Origin: Homalodisca vitripennis | Taxonomy: Eukaryota; Arthropoda; Insecta; Hemiptera; Cicadellidae | Reading direction: 5' to 3' | DNA length: 64,000 nt | NCBI RefSeq assembly: GCF_021130785.1 | Contig: NC_060207.1 | Coordinates: 105,493,501-105,557,500 of the forward strand | Part shown: positions 37,055-48,445 of the stretch, piece by piece | How positions within the stretch are numbered: the stretch's first letter is position 1 | Layout of the letters: each line of letters begins with the position of its first letter | The notes under the pieces: generated by a model | Databases searched by the model: none | Seen by the model: the letters and a program-made list of their open reading frames with translations, nothing else | What the model was told of the DNA's origin: nothing | Translations under genes and position numbers: made by a program

Positions 37055-37858
37055 GTATGATGATCAGAATACTACCCCAATCCCATGTTTGGGAGAAAAA
37101 GTAAAAGCTGTTGGTTATTTATATCGCAAAAATCCTATTTTTATATTAATAATAGACATAGTCGTGAAACATCACTTCAACCTTGGAGAGGAGTGATACT
37201 AGTTTAAAAAAACTCATTACTTCTGTCGTATTGAAGTATACTTTCTTACTTTTATGTGATGATTGAAGATGATTATTATCGAACTGTAAAGTTTACACAC
37301 TTTAACACGATACGTTTAACTGTGTGAGACATCGTGAAACATGAATATTGGGATCATGCAACCGTAAATTGTACTTAAATCATTTAAAAAATCAATTTGT
37401 TGCATTTATAAAAGCTAATAGAAATCCAGTGGCCAGCACTCGTTAAAGTATATTTATTTATGAATCAAAATTGTGCAATTAGGACTCCTATGACATGACG
37501 ACAAATATATTTCAAATGGTAATAAAATACATTATATTGTTATTGAATTTAATAAAAATGAATTTAATTAATAATACTGGCAATAAAGAATAATACAGAA
37601 AAGTAATTTGCCCAGAACGCGCTGGACACGTACCTTCTTAATCTCATACTTTCTCGAGGTGAATGTTAACATCACACGTACTTCTATAGAAATATTATAT
37701 TATATTATATTATTATATAGAAATATTCTATAGAAATATGTGCTAGCTTTACCACTGAGTTCTCGTCAATTATTTTGCATTTTCCCGTTTTTGTCACACT
37801 TGTACATGAATAATTTAAGGTACACATAATCTATAAAAAAAATCCCAGCCAACTACTT

Positions 37859-37870
<12 letters not shown>

Positions 37871-37926
<56 letters not shown>

Positions 37927-37947
37927 ATATGAAGAAAAATATAAAGA

Positions 37948-37985
<38 letters not shown>

Positions 37986-38016
37986 CTTTATATTTTTCTT
38001 CATATCTTTATTTTAT

Positions 38017-38079
<63 letters not shown>
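37871..38079. repeat. (TA)n block with embedded perfect 26-bp inverted repeat
   Basis: AAGATATGAAGAAAAATATA continues to 37949 and its exact complement occupies 37983-38008 (26 bases per arm). The spacer is almost pure TA and long TA tracts lie outside both arms. The whole block could extrude as a cruciform of about 200 bases. Confidence 0.9.
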
Positions 38080-38082
<3 letters not shown>

Positions 38083-40221
38083 GTTACATATATGGTTGAT
38101 GTTACATATATTACAGTTGTATGCGTGTCAAATTAAATAGTAATTACTAATGAAATAGAGTAAAAAAATGAAAATTGTGTTTTAAGGAGTTTAGGTCCCT
38201 GAAATTATATATGTAACCACCAACCATTCTAATCAGGAATTGAAATTAATGAGCAAATCAATCATTCAGCCTGAAATCTACTAGGGGTTGAGGATACAAT
38301 ACACAGTGCAGCACCAAAGTGACCGGAAATTATTAGGTTACTGGATAGAGGGTGGGGAGGAAGAAGCTATATTAAATCCGGTCCAAGACAGCTGTCCCCA
38401 ATGAGACTCGCTTCCCTTTCTTCTGCAGTAATATACCCAACACTGTTTTGAAGCTATTCAATACTATTGTCCCTATTGTACACTGTTAGTAGTTCAATAT
38501 GATCCGGGGAAGTTTCTCTTTGTGTACTAAATACATGAACTTAGTGGTGACTCAAAAGTCAACTTAAGGTATATCACAAGTTAACTTAAGTTATACAAAT
38601 AAAAAAGTTTAAACTTAAAGACAAAAAGTCCTGACAGTTGAGTTTTAATATTTGAAATCTAAAACTTTAAACAAAATTATACACTAAAAACTGTAGACAT
38701 TTTATTTTAAATTTTCATCGCCGAGTTCTCTTTTTGCCATTTTTTTAGCCTTGCTCTCCCCATTTTCCAAGGACTTCTAATCTTCGATCTTTGTGATATA
38801 ACACCATCCACAATACTTTGAAACCACTTATATTATATCTTTAACATTTCCAGATTCGCCTTCTAAAGACTAGTAGTATCAGCCAGTCAGATATCATGTT
38901 CAATACTCTGTATCTGTTGAAGTAACGTGGTTCGGAGGTGTTAGCAACCCGGAAGCTCTCTAGGGTTAGTTAACAAATAATAACAAATAAACATGTAAGT
39001 TAGTTTATGTTGACATTAGAACATAGTAGATATTATGAACACGTATATGGAACATAAGTTGAGCGCGCGCCTATAATGCACTCTGTGCTTATAAAAAACA
39101 CTCTTCGACAATACGTTGATATAACGCTTTTACAGAGACATTATAACTTTACAATCTAACTCAGTATAGTCATATTATTTTATACAAAGAAATACAATTT
39201 TAATATTGTTGCAATTAATGAAATATCCTAAAAGTAAGGCAGTTCTTTATATAGAAGTACTCAATATTTTAAAAACTCTTATTTCATATCGAGTAATAAC
39301 AAAATCATCTTAAATAAACATCGTATTACATTAGCCTATATTATTCACTTCTACATTAACACTTACTCTCCTTTAAATTAGTTGTAGATTGATTTTACTA
39401 GAATTTTTAATTGCCTTACATGCTTAGAGTTGTTTTAAATTTGTAAATTTCCTCCTCAAGTTTTTGTATGAGGTACGCTTTGTCTATTACCTGACATCTA
39501 CTACATCGCTTGCGCACACGTATAGATCATCCTGTTGCCCTTTATAAATATTCATCTAGTGTTTCCACTGCCAACGAAACCTTTCACCTCTGCACAATTG
39601 AATTTTATTGAACTTCACTCAGAATCATAAAGTGTAAGGTGAAGTATGTCGTAGCCTACTTTATTTTAAGGATTAATTCAAGTAAAGTTTATCAAATTTG
39701 CATAAGGACCTTTAAAAGTGAGTAAATGGAAATTGTTTTATACTTGCGTAACTGTTACCTTTGTCTTTTGCCAATATGAGTTTAATAAAACTAATAATTA
39801 ATAGTTACAGAAAATGTTTCACTAGATAATTTTATGGCATAATGCCAACCTTGAGTAAAATGGTGTGTGATCAACTAACTTACTTTTGGCATGATAGTCC
39901 AATATAACTGTGTCAAAGCACTAACTCATATAGTTTCAGATAATAAAGTTCAATAGAAATTTAGTAAAACTTTTAAACTAGTATCGGATAATCCAACACT
40001 TCTAATGAAATGTATTAATGTAAACTGAATTAGGCTGATAACAATACCATACAAATCTATATCTTGATAAAGTTTTTGGTTGATATTGTTAATAAAAATA
40101 AACAATAACTGTTACAGCAACATTATTTCAAAAATACTATTAGTGCGGTACTTCAACTGCATAGCGCTTTAATATCTGGCAATAAACCACTACTGTACCC
40201 TTCGATAGCGAACATGTTATA

Positions 40222-40420
40222 CAGGGTGTCCCATGAAGAAACGGAGAAACTGCCAGGACTTGTTCTTACGGTGAAAATAATGAAAAAAGTTCATATACAC
40301 ATAGGTCCAGAAACGCTTAGTTAGCGAGCTATACAGGGTGAAAGATTTCGCCCAGATTTCAGTGCCACCGTTAAAAGGGAGCCCTATTAAATTATTTTGG
40401 GCGTTACCCAGGACGTAAAA
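40222..40420 (+). mobile_element. Left end of a Tc1/mariner-like transposon
   Basis: CAGGGTGTCCCATGAAGAAA follows TA at 40220-40221. Further in, AAAAAAGTTCATATACACAT and GGTCCAGAAACGCTTAGTTA match the subterminal motif of the 17072 element. A second TACAGGGTGAAAG occurs at 40330. No right end is found and no transposase follows, so the copy is truncated. The inner boundary is approximate. Confidence 0.65.
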
Positions 40421-40764
40421 TTTAATGTATATTATGCAAATTGAACTGAAAAATTGAATAAAATTTGTACCAGACCTCTAGCTGCAGTAATTTTTTAAGA
40501 TATCTGAAGAAATACGCAAAATTCAGTGTCCAAAAACAAGTTTCATTTAGGTTTCAAGTAGATTAACTTTGTTAAATGTGTAAAAACACGTAAAATTCTT
40601 TAACAAAACTTGTAAAGAATTAATTACTTAAGATAATGATGTAAAATAAGCCAATAAAAATTATACGTAAACTTTAAGAAAAACAAGTTTTAATTAAATA
40701 AATAACGTACGAAGAATAGAAAAAATCGGTTACACTTTTTTTCTTGCTGAACGTACATGTGAAC

Positions 40765-40800
40765 GTAAGTGAAAATAAATAAACTTTTATTTTCACTTAC
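40765..40800. repeat. Perfect 14-bp hairpin
   Basis: GTAAGTGAAAATAA (40765-40778) is separated by 8 bases from its exact complement TTATTTTCACTTAC (40787-40800). It lies between the transposon end and the LINE relic and may belong to either. Confidence 0.9.
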
Positions 40801-40854
40801 TATTGCAAAAAAAAATACATGCTAACAGAATAACTAACCTTAGTTTAGTAACTG

Positions 40855-41690
40855 TGGTAGTAGGTGTCCCTCAAGGTTTATTAATAGTCCCGATTATTTT
40901 CATGATTTATGTTAAAGGGCTCATTTAATAACGGGTCACACTATTCAATATTCCGATGACAACAGTTTTAGTTAATGCTGAGCCAGGCATACCACTCAGC
41001 CAAAAACTTTCATTAGTCCTTGAGTCAACCGAGTCCTTGGTTCCAAAAACAATTCTTCATCTTTTATTCAAATAAAACAAAAATACTACATTTTGGCCTA
41101 GTCTGAAGCTGCCATGTTTTGGAATAACATTCCCATAATGAAATCAAATGTAAATTTTCTTGATCTTCTTAATATTGATTACAATTTGTTTAGAATTTAT
41201 TACACAGATATTTAGTGCTCCAAACTCAGTAGATGCATATTGTATGAGGATTATTTTACAAGTTTCCTTAAGTTTCTTCACAAAAGTATTTTGCTAGTTG
41301 TATAACTATTTCTAGCCTATGGCATTATGTTGTAGCTGAAAGTGTTTACTGTAGTTTTTATGACCGTGTATCATTGAACGTACTGAAAATTAAGAATTTG
41401 TCCAACCATAACATAAGTGTCAAAAGAAAACATCTTCCAGTCTTGAACAGAATTGATCCAGGTCCATGGGTTCTGATGGTACATTCCTGCGGTACGGGCA
41501 GTGAACTGCATAAGGAGTTAATACAACTGCTTAGGTATAATTATAGATAGAAGGTTGTCTTGAGTGCCAAACATTCCTCATGTTAAAACAGAACTAAAAA
41601 CATTGGCGTGTACCTTCACGCAGCTGCGTACGCATCCGTGGATTGCTGTACAACAGTTTACTTACCCTATGTTCAGTCAGCATTGCATTA
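40855..41690 (+). pseudogene. LINE reverse transcriptase relic, parent of the 84/90-bp array
   Basis: Plus-strand blocks are GVPQGLLIVPIIFMIYVKGL, then TVLVNAEPGIPLSQ, with the catalytic FADD-type block decayed to FNIPMTT just before. Then after about 500 bases LGIIIDRRLSWVPNIPHVKT and ELKTLACTFTQLRTH appear. In jockey-group proteins the last two blocks are directly followed by a [YF].AYVQS.L.Y...W motif. Here that segment reads VYLPYVQSALHYCYFAWRG and is the first unit of the tandem array. The frame has several stops. Confidence 0.75.
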
Positions 41691-43255
41691 CTGTTATTTT
41701 GCGTGGAGGGGTCACGCATCCGGGGATCGCTGTACAACAGTTTACTTACCCTACGTTCAGTCAGCATTGCATTACTGTACTTTGGCGTGGAGGGGTCACG
41801 CATCCGGGGATCGCTGTACAACAGTTTACTTACCCTACGTTCAGTCAGCATTGCATTACTATACTTTGGCGTGGAGGGGTCACGCATCCGTGGATCGCTG
41901 TACAACAGTTTACTTACCCTACGTTCAGTCAGCATTGCATTACCGGTACTGTACGTTAGCGTGGAGGGGTCACGCATCCGTGGATCGCTGTACAACAGTT
42001 TACTTACCCTACGTTCAGTCAGCATTGCATTACTATACTTTGGCGTGGAGGGGTCACACATCCGTGGATCGCTGTACAACAGTTTACTTACCCTACGTTC
42101 AGTCAGCATTGCATTACCGGTACTGTACGTTAGCGTGGAGGGGTCACGCATCCGTGGATCGCTGTACAACAGTTTACTTACCCTACGTTCAGTCAGCATT
42201 GCATTACTGTACTTTGGCGTGGAGGGGTCACGCATCCGGGGATCGCTGTACAACAGTTTACTTACCCTACGTTCAGTCAGCATTGCATTACCGGTACTGT
42301 ACGTTAGCGTGGAGGGGTCACGCATCCGGGGATCACTGTACAACAGTTATCTTGCCCTACGTTCAGTCAGCATTGCATTACCGGTACTGTACGTTAGCGT
42401 GGAGGGGTCACGCATCCGGGGATCGCTGTACAACAGTTTACTTACCCTACGTTCAATCAGCACTGCATTACTGTACTTTGGCGTGGAGGGGTCACGCATC
42501 CGGGGATCGCTGTACAACAGTTTACTTACCCTACGTTCAGTCAGCATTGCATTACCGGTACTGTACGTTAGCGTGGAGGGGTCACGCATCCGGGGATCGC
42601 TGTACAACAGTTTACTTACCCTACGTTCAGTCAGCATTGCATTACTATACTTTGGCGTGGAGGGGTCACGCATCCGTGGATCGCTGTACAACAGTTTACT
42701 TACCCTACGTTCAGTCAGCATTGCATTACCGGTACTGTACTTTGGCGTGGAGGGGTCACGCATCCGTGGATCGCTGTACAACAGTTTACTTACCCTACGT
42801 TCAGTCAGCATTGCATTACTATACTTTGGCGTGGAGGGGTCACGCATCCGTGGATCGCTGTACAACAGTTTACTTACCCTACGTTCAGTCAGCATTGCAT
42901 TACCGGTACTGTACGTTAGCGTGGAGGGGTCACGCATCCGTGGATCGCTGTACAACAGTTTACTTACCCTACGTTCAGTCAGCATTGCATTACTGTACTT
43001 TGGCGTGGAGGGGTCACGCATCCGGGGATCGCTGTACAACAGTTTACTTACCCTACGTTCAGTCAGCATTGCATTACCGGTACTGTACGTTAGCGTGGAG
43101 GGGTCACGCATCCGGGGATCGCTGTACAACAGTTATCTTACCCTACGTTCAGTCAGCATTGCATTACCGGTACTGTACGTTAGCGTGGAGGGGTCACGCA
43201 TCCGGGGATCGCTGTACAACAGTTTACTTACCCTACGTTCAATCAGCACTGCATT
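41630..43255 (+). repeat. 84/90-bp tandem array derived from LINE coding sequence
   Basis: GCGTGGAGGGGTCAC recurs at 41701, 41785, 41869, 41959, 42043, 42133, 42217, 42307, 42397, 42481, 42571, 42655, 42745, 42829, 42919, 43003, 43093 and 43183. Spacings are only 84 or 90 bases; the 90-base form has six extra bases giving ACCGGTACTGTAC. Both are multiples of three, so frames stay open on both strands for hundreds of codons (two on plus, two on minus). A block of nine units, 786 bases, is duplicated: CAACAGTTATCTT at 42341 and 43127, GTTCAATCAGCACTGC at 42451 and 43237. The long ORFs are a by-product of the repeat and are not called as genes. Confidence 0.95.
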
Positions 43256-45326
43256 TCCTTTGTTTTAAAGGTTATTTTTGACGATGGAAGGATTGTGAAG
43301 GAAACAGGATTTTTTCCGGACATTTGCCATCGTTCAGTGAAACAAGGAAAACAGTAACACTACGTTTCGAGATCTGCAATCTGATCTCTTCTTCAGGTAA
43401 AGAAACTAACCTAATACATAATTACAAACTAAGTTACAATAAACAAATCTTACTTAAGCGTTGTGGCACACCTAAGTCAGGAATCACAACCTACATGTTG
43501 TTGTCAACTTCACTAACACTAAAGACATGCACTTAATACAAAACTATACAAAACACTAATCATTTAAAAGTAAACTACGGAATACAGGTCACAATGCGTC
43601 TTCACTCGTCTACTGACCACATACGACTGACCAGAGGGACTAGCCAATGGCAATCGTGACGGCTGGCTAAAAACAAGATGGCGGAAATACGAGGGAAGGG
43701 GGAACAGGAATGGGCCCTTTCGTTATTATTGGTTCATGCGAGATGAACTTTCTTAAAACCATATTGTGACTCCGCATTGGTTTATTACAAAATATCCGAT
43801 CCGTTTGATACTTTTGGTTTTCTCTTTAGTTCATTTTTTAGAATTGGCAACCAAAGCGGCCTAATCTCGACTGATGGTTGACTGATTGGTTTGGTCTGCC
43901 AATTTAATGTATGTTGCCTCAATTAATTTCCTTTTGAAGAAATGTGGTTCCCGATGTTATTATGTGGGCTTCATCCCAATTCATATGATGGTCTTCGGAC
44001 CAACAATGGTGTGCAATTTTTTACTTTTCTGTGAAAACCCTTTCTCGTGTTTTCTTTGTGTTCTTTTATCCTTACGTTTAGTGGTCTTTTTGTCTCGCCT
44101 ATGTATTCCCTATTGCAGCTACAATTTTATACTGTAAACACAGTTTTTTGGAATCCTGTGTGCCATTTTTTGGTTTTGTTTTTACGAGACTTTGTCTAAG
44201 AGTGTTGTGTGTTTTAAACGTGGTTCTAATGTTGTACTTTCTACCTACTCTTCTAATTTTCTCCGATAATCCCGGCACATAAGGGATTGACATAAACGCA
44301 AATTTATCACAAATCTGTTTTTCTGACTCAGGAATGATTCTTCTGGTTCGTTTGCACTTATTAATTACTAATTGAGGGTATCCATTGCTTCTGAGATCCG
44401 ATTCAATTTTCTTAAATTCTTCTTTTAGTCCATCTTTATCTGAGCACAAGCTCTTTGCTCTATCAAACAACGAGTAGGCTACTCCTTCTTTGACAGATTT
44501 TTGATGGTTGGATTGATAATTTAAATATTTTCCTGTGTGTGTTATCTTTCGAAAAAAAACAGTTGTCTTAAGGACATCCCTATCCCTTAATACACACACA
44601 TCCAAAAAGGGAAGCTTGTTTTGGACTTCCACTTCCATCGTGAGGCGGATGGAAGGAGAAATACTATTAATGTGATTCAAAAAAATTATTTAATTCAATG
44701 TCTCCATGAGAAAAAAATAACAAAGGTATCATCCACATTACCTCCACCAAATCTTCGGTTTGAACTGAGCTGAAGCCAAAGCTTTTCGCTCGAATTCCTC
44801 CATAAAAGATATTGGTGAAAATAGGAGACAGTGGAGAACCCATTGCCATCCCCTCATCTTGACGGTAAATTTTACCCTCTAACTCAAAATAATTGCATTG
44901 AGTGCATAGTTCTAACAGTTCCATAATTACTGGCACGGGAAGTTTAGTTCTAATCCTTTAATGTTTGGTCTTCTTTGAGACGTGATTTAATAATTCCGAG
45001 AGTTTCTGGAACTGGTACATTTGTAAATAGACTTTCGACATCAAAACTTACCAGTTTGTCAGTTTCAGTCAACTTTAAGGATTTTGACTTCTCTACGAAA
45101 TCCCTGGAATTTTTGATGAAAGAGTCAGTTTTTTTTCCTACCAATGGCGTTAAGATGTCCAAGAGGACTTTAGACAATTCCCTGCAAGGTGAACTTAGTT
45201 TGTAATTATGTATTAGGTTAGTTCTTTACCTGAAGAAGAGATCAGATTGCAGATCTCGAAACGTAGTGTTACTGTTTTCTTGTTTCAACTGAACGATGGC
45301 AAATGTCCGGAAAAATCCTGTTTCCT
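43256..45326 (-). mobile_element. Penelope-like element inserted in the 84/90-bp array
   Basis: The array stops at 43255 and resumes at 45327 with TCAGCACTGCATT on both sides (43243-43255 and 45327-45339), a 13-base target duplication. The uninterrupted sequence survives in the sister unit at 42451. Inverted repeats of about 138 bases bound the element (43297-43435 and 45192-45328), containing AACACTACGTTTCGAGATCT and CTTCTTCAGGTAAAGAA. A reverse transcriptase and a GIY-YIG endonuclease lie between them on the minus strand. The RT N-terminus is missing, so the element is 5'-truncated. Confidence 0.92.
43850..45190 (-). pseudogene. Penelope-type reverse transcriptase with GIY-YIG endonuclease
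   Basis: Read on minus: LSKVLLDILTPLVGKKTDSF and LVSFDVESLFTNVPVPETL (first catalytic Asp), a shift near 44940, ELEGKIYRQDEGMAMGSPLS and PIFTNIF, then the catalytic YVDD-type motif (seen as VEVMWMIP because of a frameshift near 44740), FSHGDIELNNF, then SISPSIRLTMEVEVQNKLPF and LDVCVLRD. The C-terminal GIY-YIG nuclease appears beyond 44100 as EYIGETKRPLNVRIKEHKEN, then HFFKRKLIEATYIKL after shifts. Domain order RT then GIY-YIG is diagnostic for Penelope-like elements. At least four frameshifts or stops make it inactive. The protein lacks its N-terminal part. Confidence 0.88.
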
Positions 45327-45545
45327 TCAGCACTGCATTACTGTACTTTGGCGTGGAGGGGTCACGCATCCGGAGATCGCTGTACAACAGTTTACTTAAT
45401 ACAAATGATAGAATGGCTGAGAGTCTCGATTCCGCATACATATCTTTAAGGTTTGTGGGAATTTCTACAATTATTGTGTATTGTTTATGCCTTGTAACAC
45501 AATATTTCAGATGGGAAATAAATAAAGGTGTTACATTATAAACAT
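45327..45545 (+). repeat. Remnant array unit and LINE 3' tail
   Basis: After the Penelope-like insert, one more unit (CTTTGGCGTGGAGGGGTCAC, then CAACAGTTTACTTA) runs to about 45397. Unique DNA follows and ends in GGGAAATAAATAAAGGTG, a plausible LINE 3' end with AATAAA. This suggests that the relic LINE beginning near 40855, its internal array and this tail are one element interrupted by the Penelope-like insertion. Confidence 0.6.
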
Positions 45546-46634
45546 GCAGCATGATGATTTCTCGCTACAACCACCAACAACAAAGTCATTTAAAAATCGC
45601 ATTAATTAAAATCACCATGCTTAGTCAATGCATTACATAATTCTTTACATTTTTTTACTGAAAATTTGATCTCACGTGTTGTATTTTGTCATTTATGGGC
45701 CATTTTCCATAATATAATGCTAAAATCCAGAACTTACAAATTTCATCTAGCCGATTTCTTCTTTAAAATATTGTTAAAAATAAGAAATTTCTGCATTGGA
45801 TTAATCATCAGAAACATTTATGTTTTACTAAGAGAATTTCGCAAATTTCTGAGTATGAGATAATTCTATGTATATAAATAAATATGTTTATTTTGCATCC
45901 GACATAATCGTATACAAACGAAAACAGAACACCCACAAGGTTCTGTGAATGCTGTATTCTCAAATAACATATTCCAAAGTACTGAAGTGAATATTTTAGT
46001 AGTTGACAATTGAATTACTAGTGAACATCATGTTAACACAAGAGGATGTACAGTGTTACCACAAGAGGATTATGCCACTTTACTTCCACTAAAACCCTTT
46101 GAACCTCTGATTATTGATCTGCACCTGTGTATATCAGTAACTGTAATCTTACGCCTTTATATCGATTATAATGTCATTTAAGCTGAGTTTGGCTCAGTAT
46201 GTCTATGTTTAATAGGCTAATTATATTTCAGATTTTATGAAAAATAAGGCAAAGAAAGTTGTGAAAATACATTTTCACTGAGTAAAAACCATGTTCAATG
46301 TCTTTAACCAATTTCAGGATACCAATCTACTGGCCAATAACGTAAAATTACAAGAGTTAAGGTTACAGTAGCGTTAAGTTTCCTCACTGTCTCATATATT
46401 CTCAAGACTCCCAACTTGGAGTGGACACATTCATGGGCACAGTTACTCAGTTATGCCATGTGATAGTCATTGCACAATTATAAGAAAGCGATAAAGAGAA
46501 AATTTTCTTTATGCGTGATGGAGCATCTCAAAGTACAATCGGGATAGGCTAAATGATTTTATCATAATTCTCTACCATTGGAAATCGCTTAGTTGAACAT
46601 TTAATGCGCGACTTAAATTCATAAATCAGCTTAT
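45546..46634. other. No gene recognised
   Basis: AT-rich DNA; the short ORF at 45666-45863 has no domain. Nothing else is supportable. Confidence 0.45.
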
Positions 46635-47165
46635 CATGTTGTCAGTGTCTGACATTCGTCAACAACAGACAACAGCAGTTCAGGTCCCAGATGTGATAGT
46701 TATAATCACAGCATAACACACACAAGTCTACATACCATGTTGTCAGTGTCTGACATTCGTCAACAACAGACAACAGCAGTTCAGGTCCCAGATGAGATAG
46801 TTATAATCACAGCATAACACACACGAGTCTGCATACCATGTTGTCAGTGTTTGACATTCGTCAACAGCAGTTCAGGTCCCAGATGTGATAGTTATAATCA
46901 CAGCATAACACACACAAGTCTACATACCATGTTGTCAGTGTCTGACATTCGTCAACAACAGACAACAGCAGTTCAGGTCCCAGATGTGATAGTTATAATC
47001 ACAGCATAACACACACAAGTCTACATACCATGTTGTCAGTGTCTGACATTCGTCAACAACAGACAACAGCAGTTCAGGTCCCAGATGAGATAGTTATAAT
47101 CACAGCATAACACACACGAGTCTGCATACCACGTTGTCAGTGCCTGACATTCGTCAACAACATAC
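46635..47165. repeat. 101-bp tandem array, five and a half units
   Basis: Units start CATGTTGTCAGTGTCTGACA at 46635, 46736, 46837, 46928, 47029 and 47130. The period is 101, except one of 91 where ten bases of the CAACAACAGACAACAGCAG stretch are lost. Two sub-types alternate in part: GTGATAG with ACAAGTCTACA, and GAGATAG with ACGAGTCTGCA. This indicates expansion of a two-unit block. Confidence 0.95.
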
Positions 47166-48219
47166 AACATAGAGCTAATTTGCATAGTATAAGCTCACAA
47201 TTTAGGTTTTCGTGAAATTGATATAGTTTTCTCTAAAAAAATCTACCGTCAGCCCAGCAAATTTTGATGGAGGCTGAAATGAAAGGGTACCGTTAACAGA
47301 ATGGTTCAAAAATATAAGATAATTATTTCTCAGGCTGTATTTTTAATAGGTTAATACACATAAAACTGACCATAAATAATAATTATATCACCATCAGACA
47401 AATAGGCTGGAAGTCACCACTTTAAGGCTCTGTACGCTATTAGCTGACGTTGATTTATTATATGTATTATATTATATAAGTGTGTCAGGTTCAGACAAAT
47501 ATAATATGAGAAAAATAATTATTTCATATTATTAACCTTTTGATACTCTTCCATTTCGAGCTTCATCAAAACTAGAGATACTGGTGATCAATTTCCTCCA
47601 TTGAAGAAATTTTTCTATAGAGTACAAGAAAAACCAGGTTGTGTGCTTATACAGGGCACATTGGCTCTCTGCTCCTGAAAACTTATACAGCCACTGTTAT
47701 ATGTAGTTTATACTACAGTCAACAACATTAAAATCTCACCATAACGTATTAGTGTACAAACCATAAGTTATAGAAACTGAAAAAGAACATCAGGGAGGAA
47801 ACAGGAAGTGGAGAGTTCAAGGTTACAGGGATTCCATATAGTTACTATCGTTATGTGTTAACAAATGAGGACCTTATCTGCAAACCATGTTTTGTCACAG
47901 TCGAAAGATTTTGTGGTGAATCACTAAAACTTTATATAATTTTTATCTCTAGATCAAAATTATTGAAATTGTTTACAGTTTTGAAGTGTACAGTCCTAAA
48001 CTAAATCAATTGCTTATAAACCTGTTTTAAATACTCATCAATACACATCAAAAATTGACATTTATTTTGAAGTAGTTTGACATTATTCCTTTTAGTTTCA
48101 GTGATGGCACAACCCATTAGCACTATAATTAATTCATCTCATAAATGCTATAACTTGCTGTTCAGCTTCTTAAAGAAGTCATGATTATTTGAGCATCTTC
48201 AGCTGTAATATTGTATTGT
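47166..48219. other. No gene recognised
   Basis: AT-rich DNA without a supported feature. Confidence 0.45.
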
Positions 48220-48445
48220 TGTTTTTTTATGAAAAAGAGAAGCTGATTCCCTTTTAAACCTTGTTCTGCCTGTTCTCATAGGCCATAGGCCTATCCTTGG
48301 ACATTAGCAAGCAGAAAAAGGGGGAGGGTTGATACAGTACAAGGTTGATGGTACTGATAAAAAGTGCTAAGGTCAGAGATTTGAACCTGCGCTATCTCTA
48401 ACTCAGATTCAAAGTATTGTACCTCTCGGCCATCGAATCTCCCAT
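48220..48445 (-). mobile_element. tRNA-derived SINE
   Basis: The minus strand carries an A box, TGGCCGAGAGG (48432-48422), and a B box, GGTTCAAATCT (48387-48377), with 34 bases between, the spacing of an internal RNA polymerase III promoter. The head does not fold into a clean tRNA, and about 150 bases of unrelated body follow, ending near an A-rich stretch (CATAAAAAAACAACAATAC). That is SINE architecture rather than a tRNA gene. The boundaries are approximate. Confidence 0.6.

Larger units (their letters stand above)
32228..40219. other. Long stretch without recognised genes; (TA)n tracts
   Basis: Eight kilobases of very AT-rich DNA. (TA)n microsatellites lie at about 36586-36650, 37007-37049, 37871-37924, 37952-37983 and 38021-38079. 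Weak candidates only: a 35-codon ORF at 33112 with a possible donor, and a segment at 35640-35700 whose minus strand reads TGTATTCCTTGAACTCGAAA, similar in style to Penelope-like element ends. The ORFs at 33162, 34294 and 35895 show no domain. Confidence 0.4.

Noticed and set aside
41608..43281. 557- and 541-codon plus-strand ORFs and 249- and 260-codon minus-strand ORFs
   Set aside because: All lie inside the 84/90-bp tandem array and are open only because the unit lacks stops and is a multiple of three. Overlapping frames on both strands cannot all be genes.
46635..47165. CRISPR-like regular repeats
   Set aside because: The units are directly adjacent with no unique spacers, the repeat is 101 bases long, and the genome is eukaryotic.
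48360..48445. tRNA gene on the minus strand
   Set aside because: A and B boxes are present, but acceptor and anticodon stems do not pair cleanly and a SINE-like body follows, so it is called a SINE.
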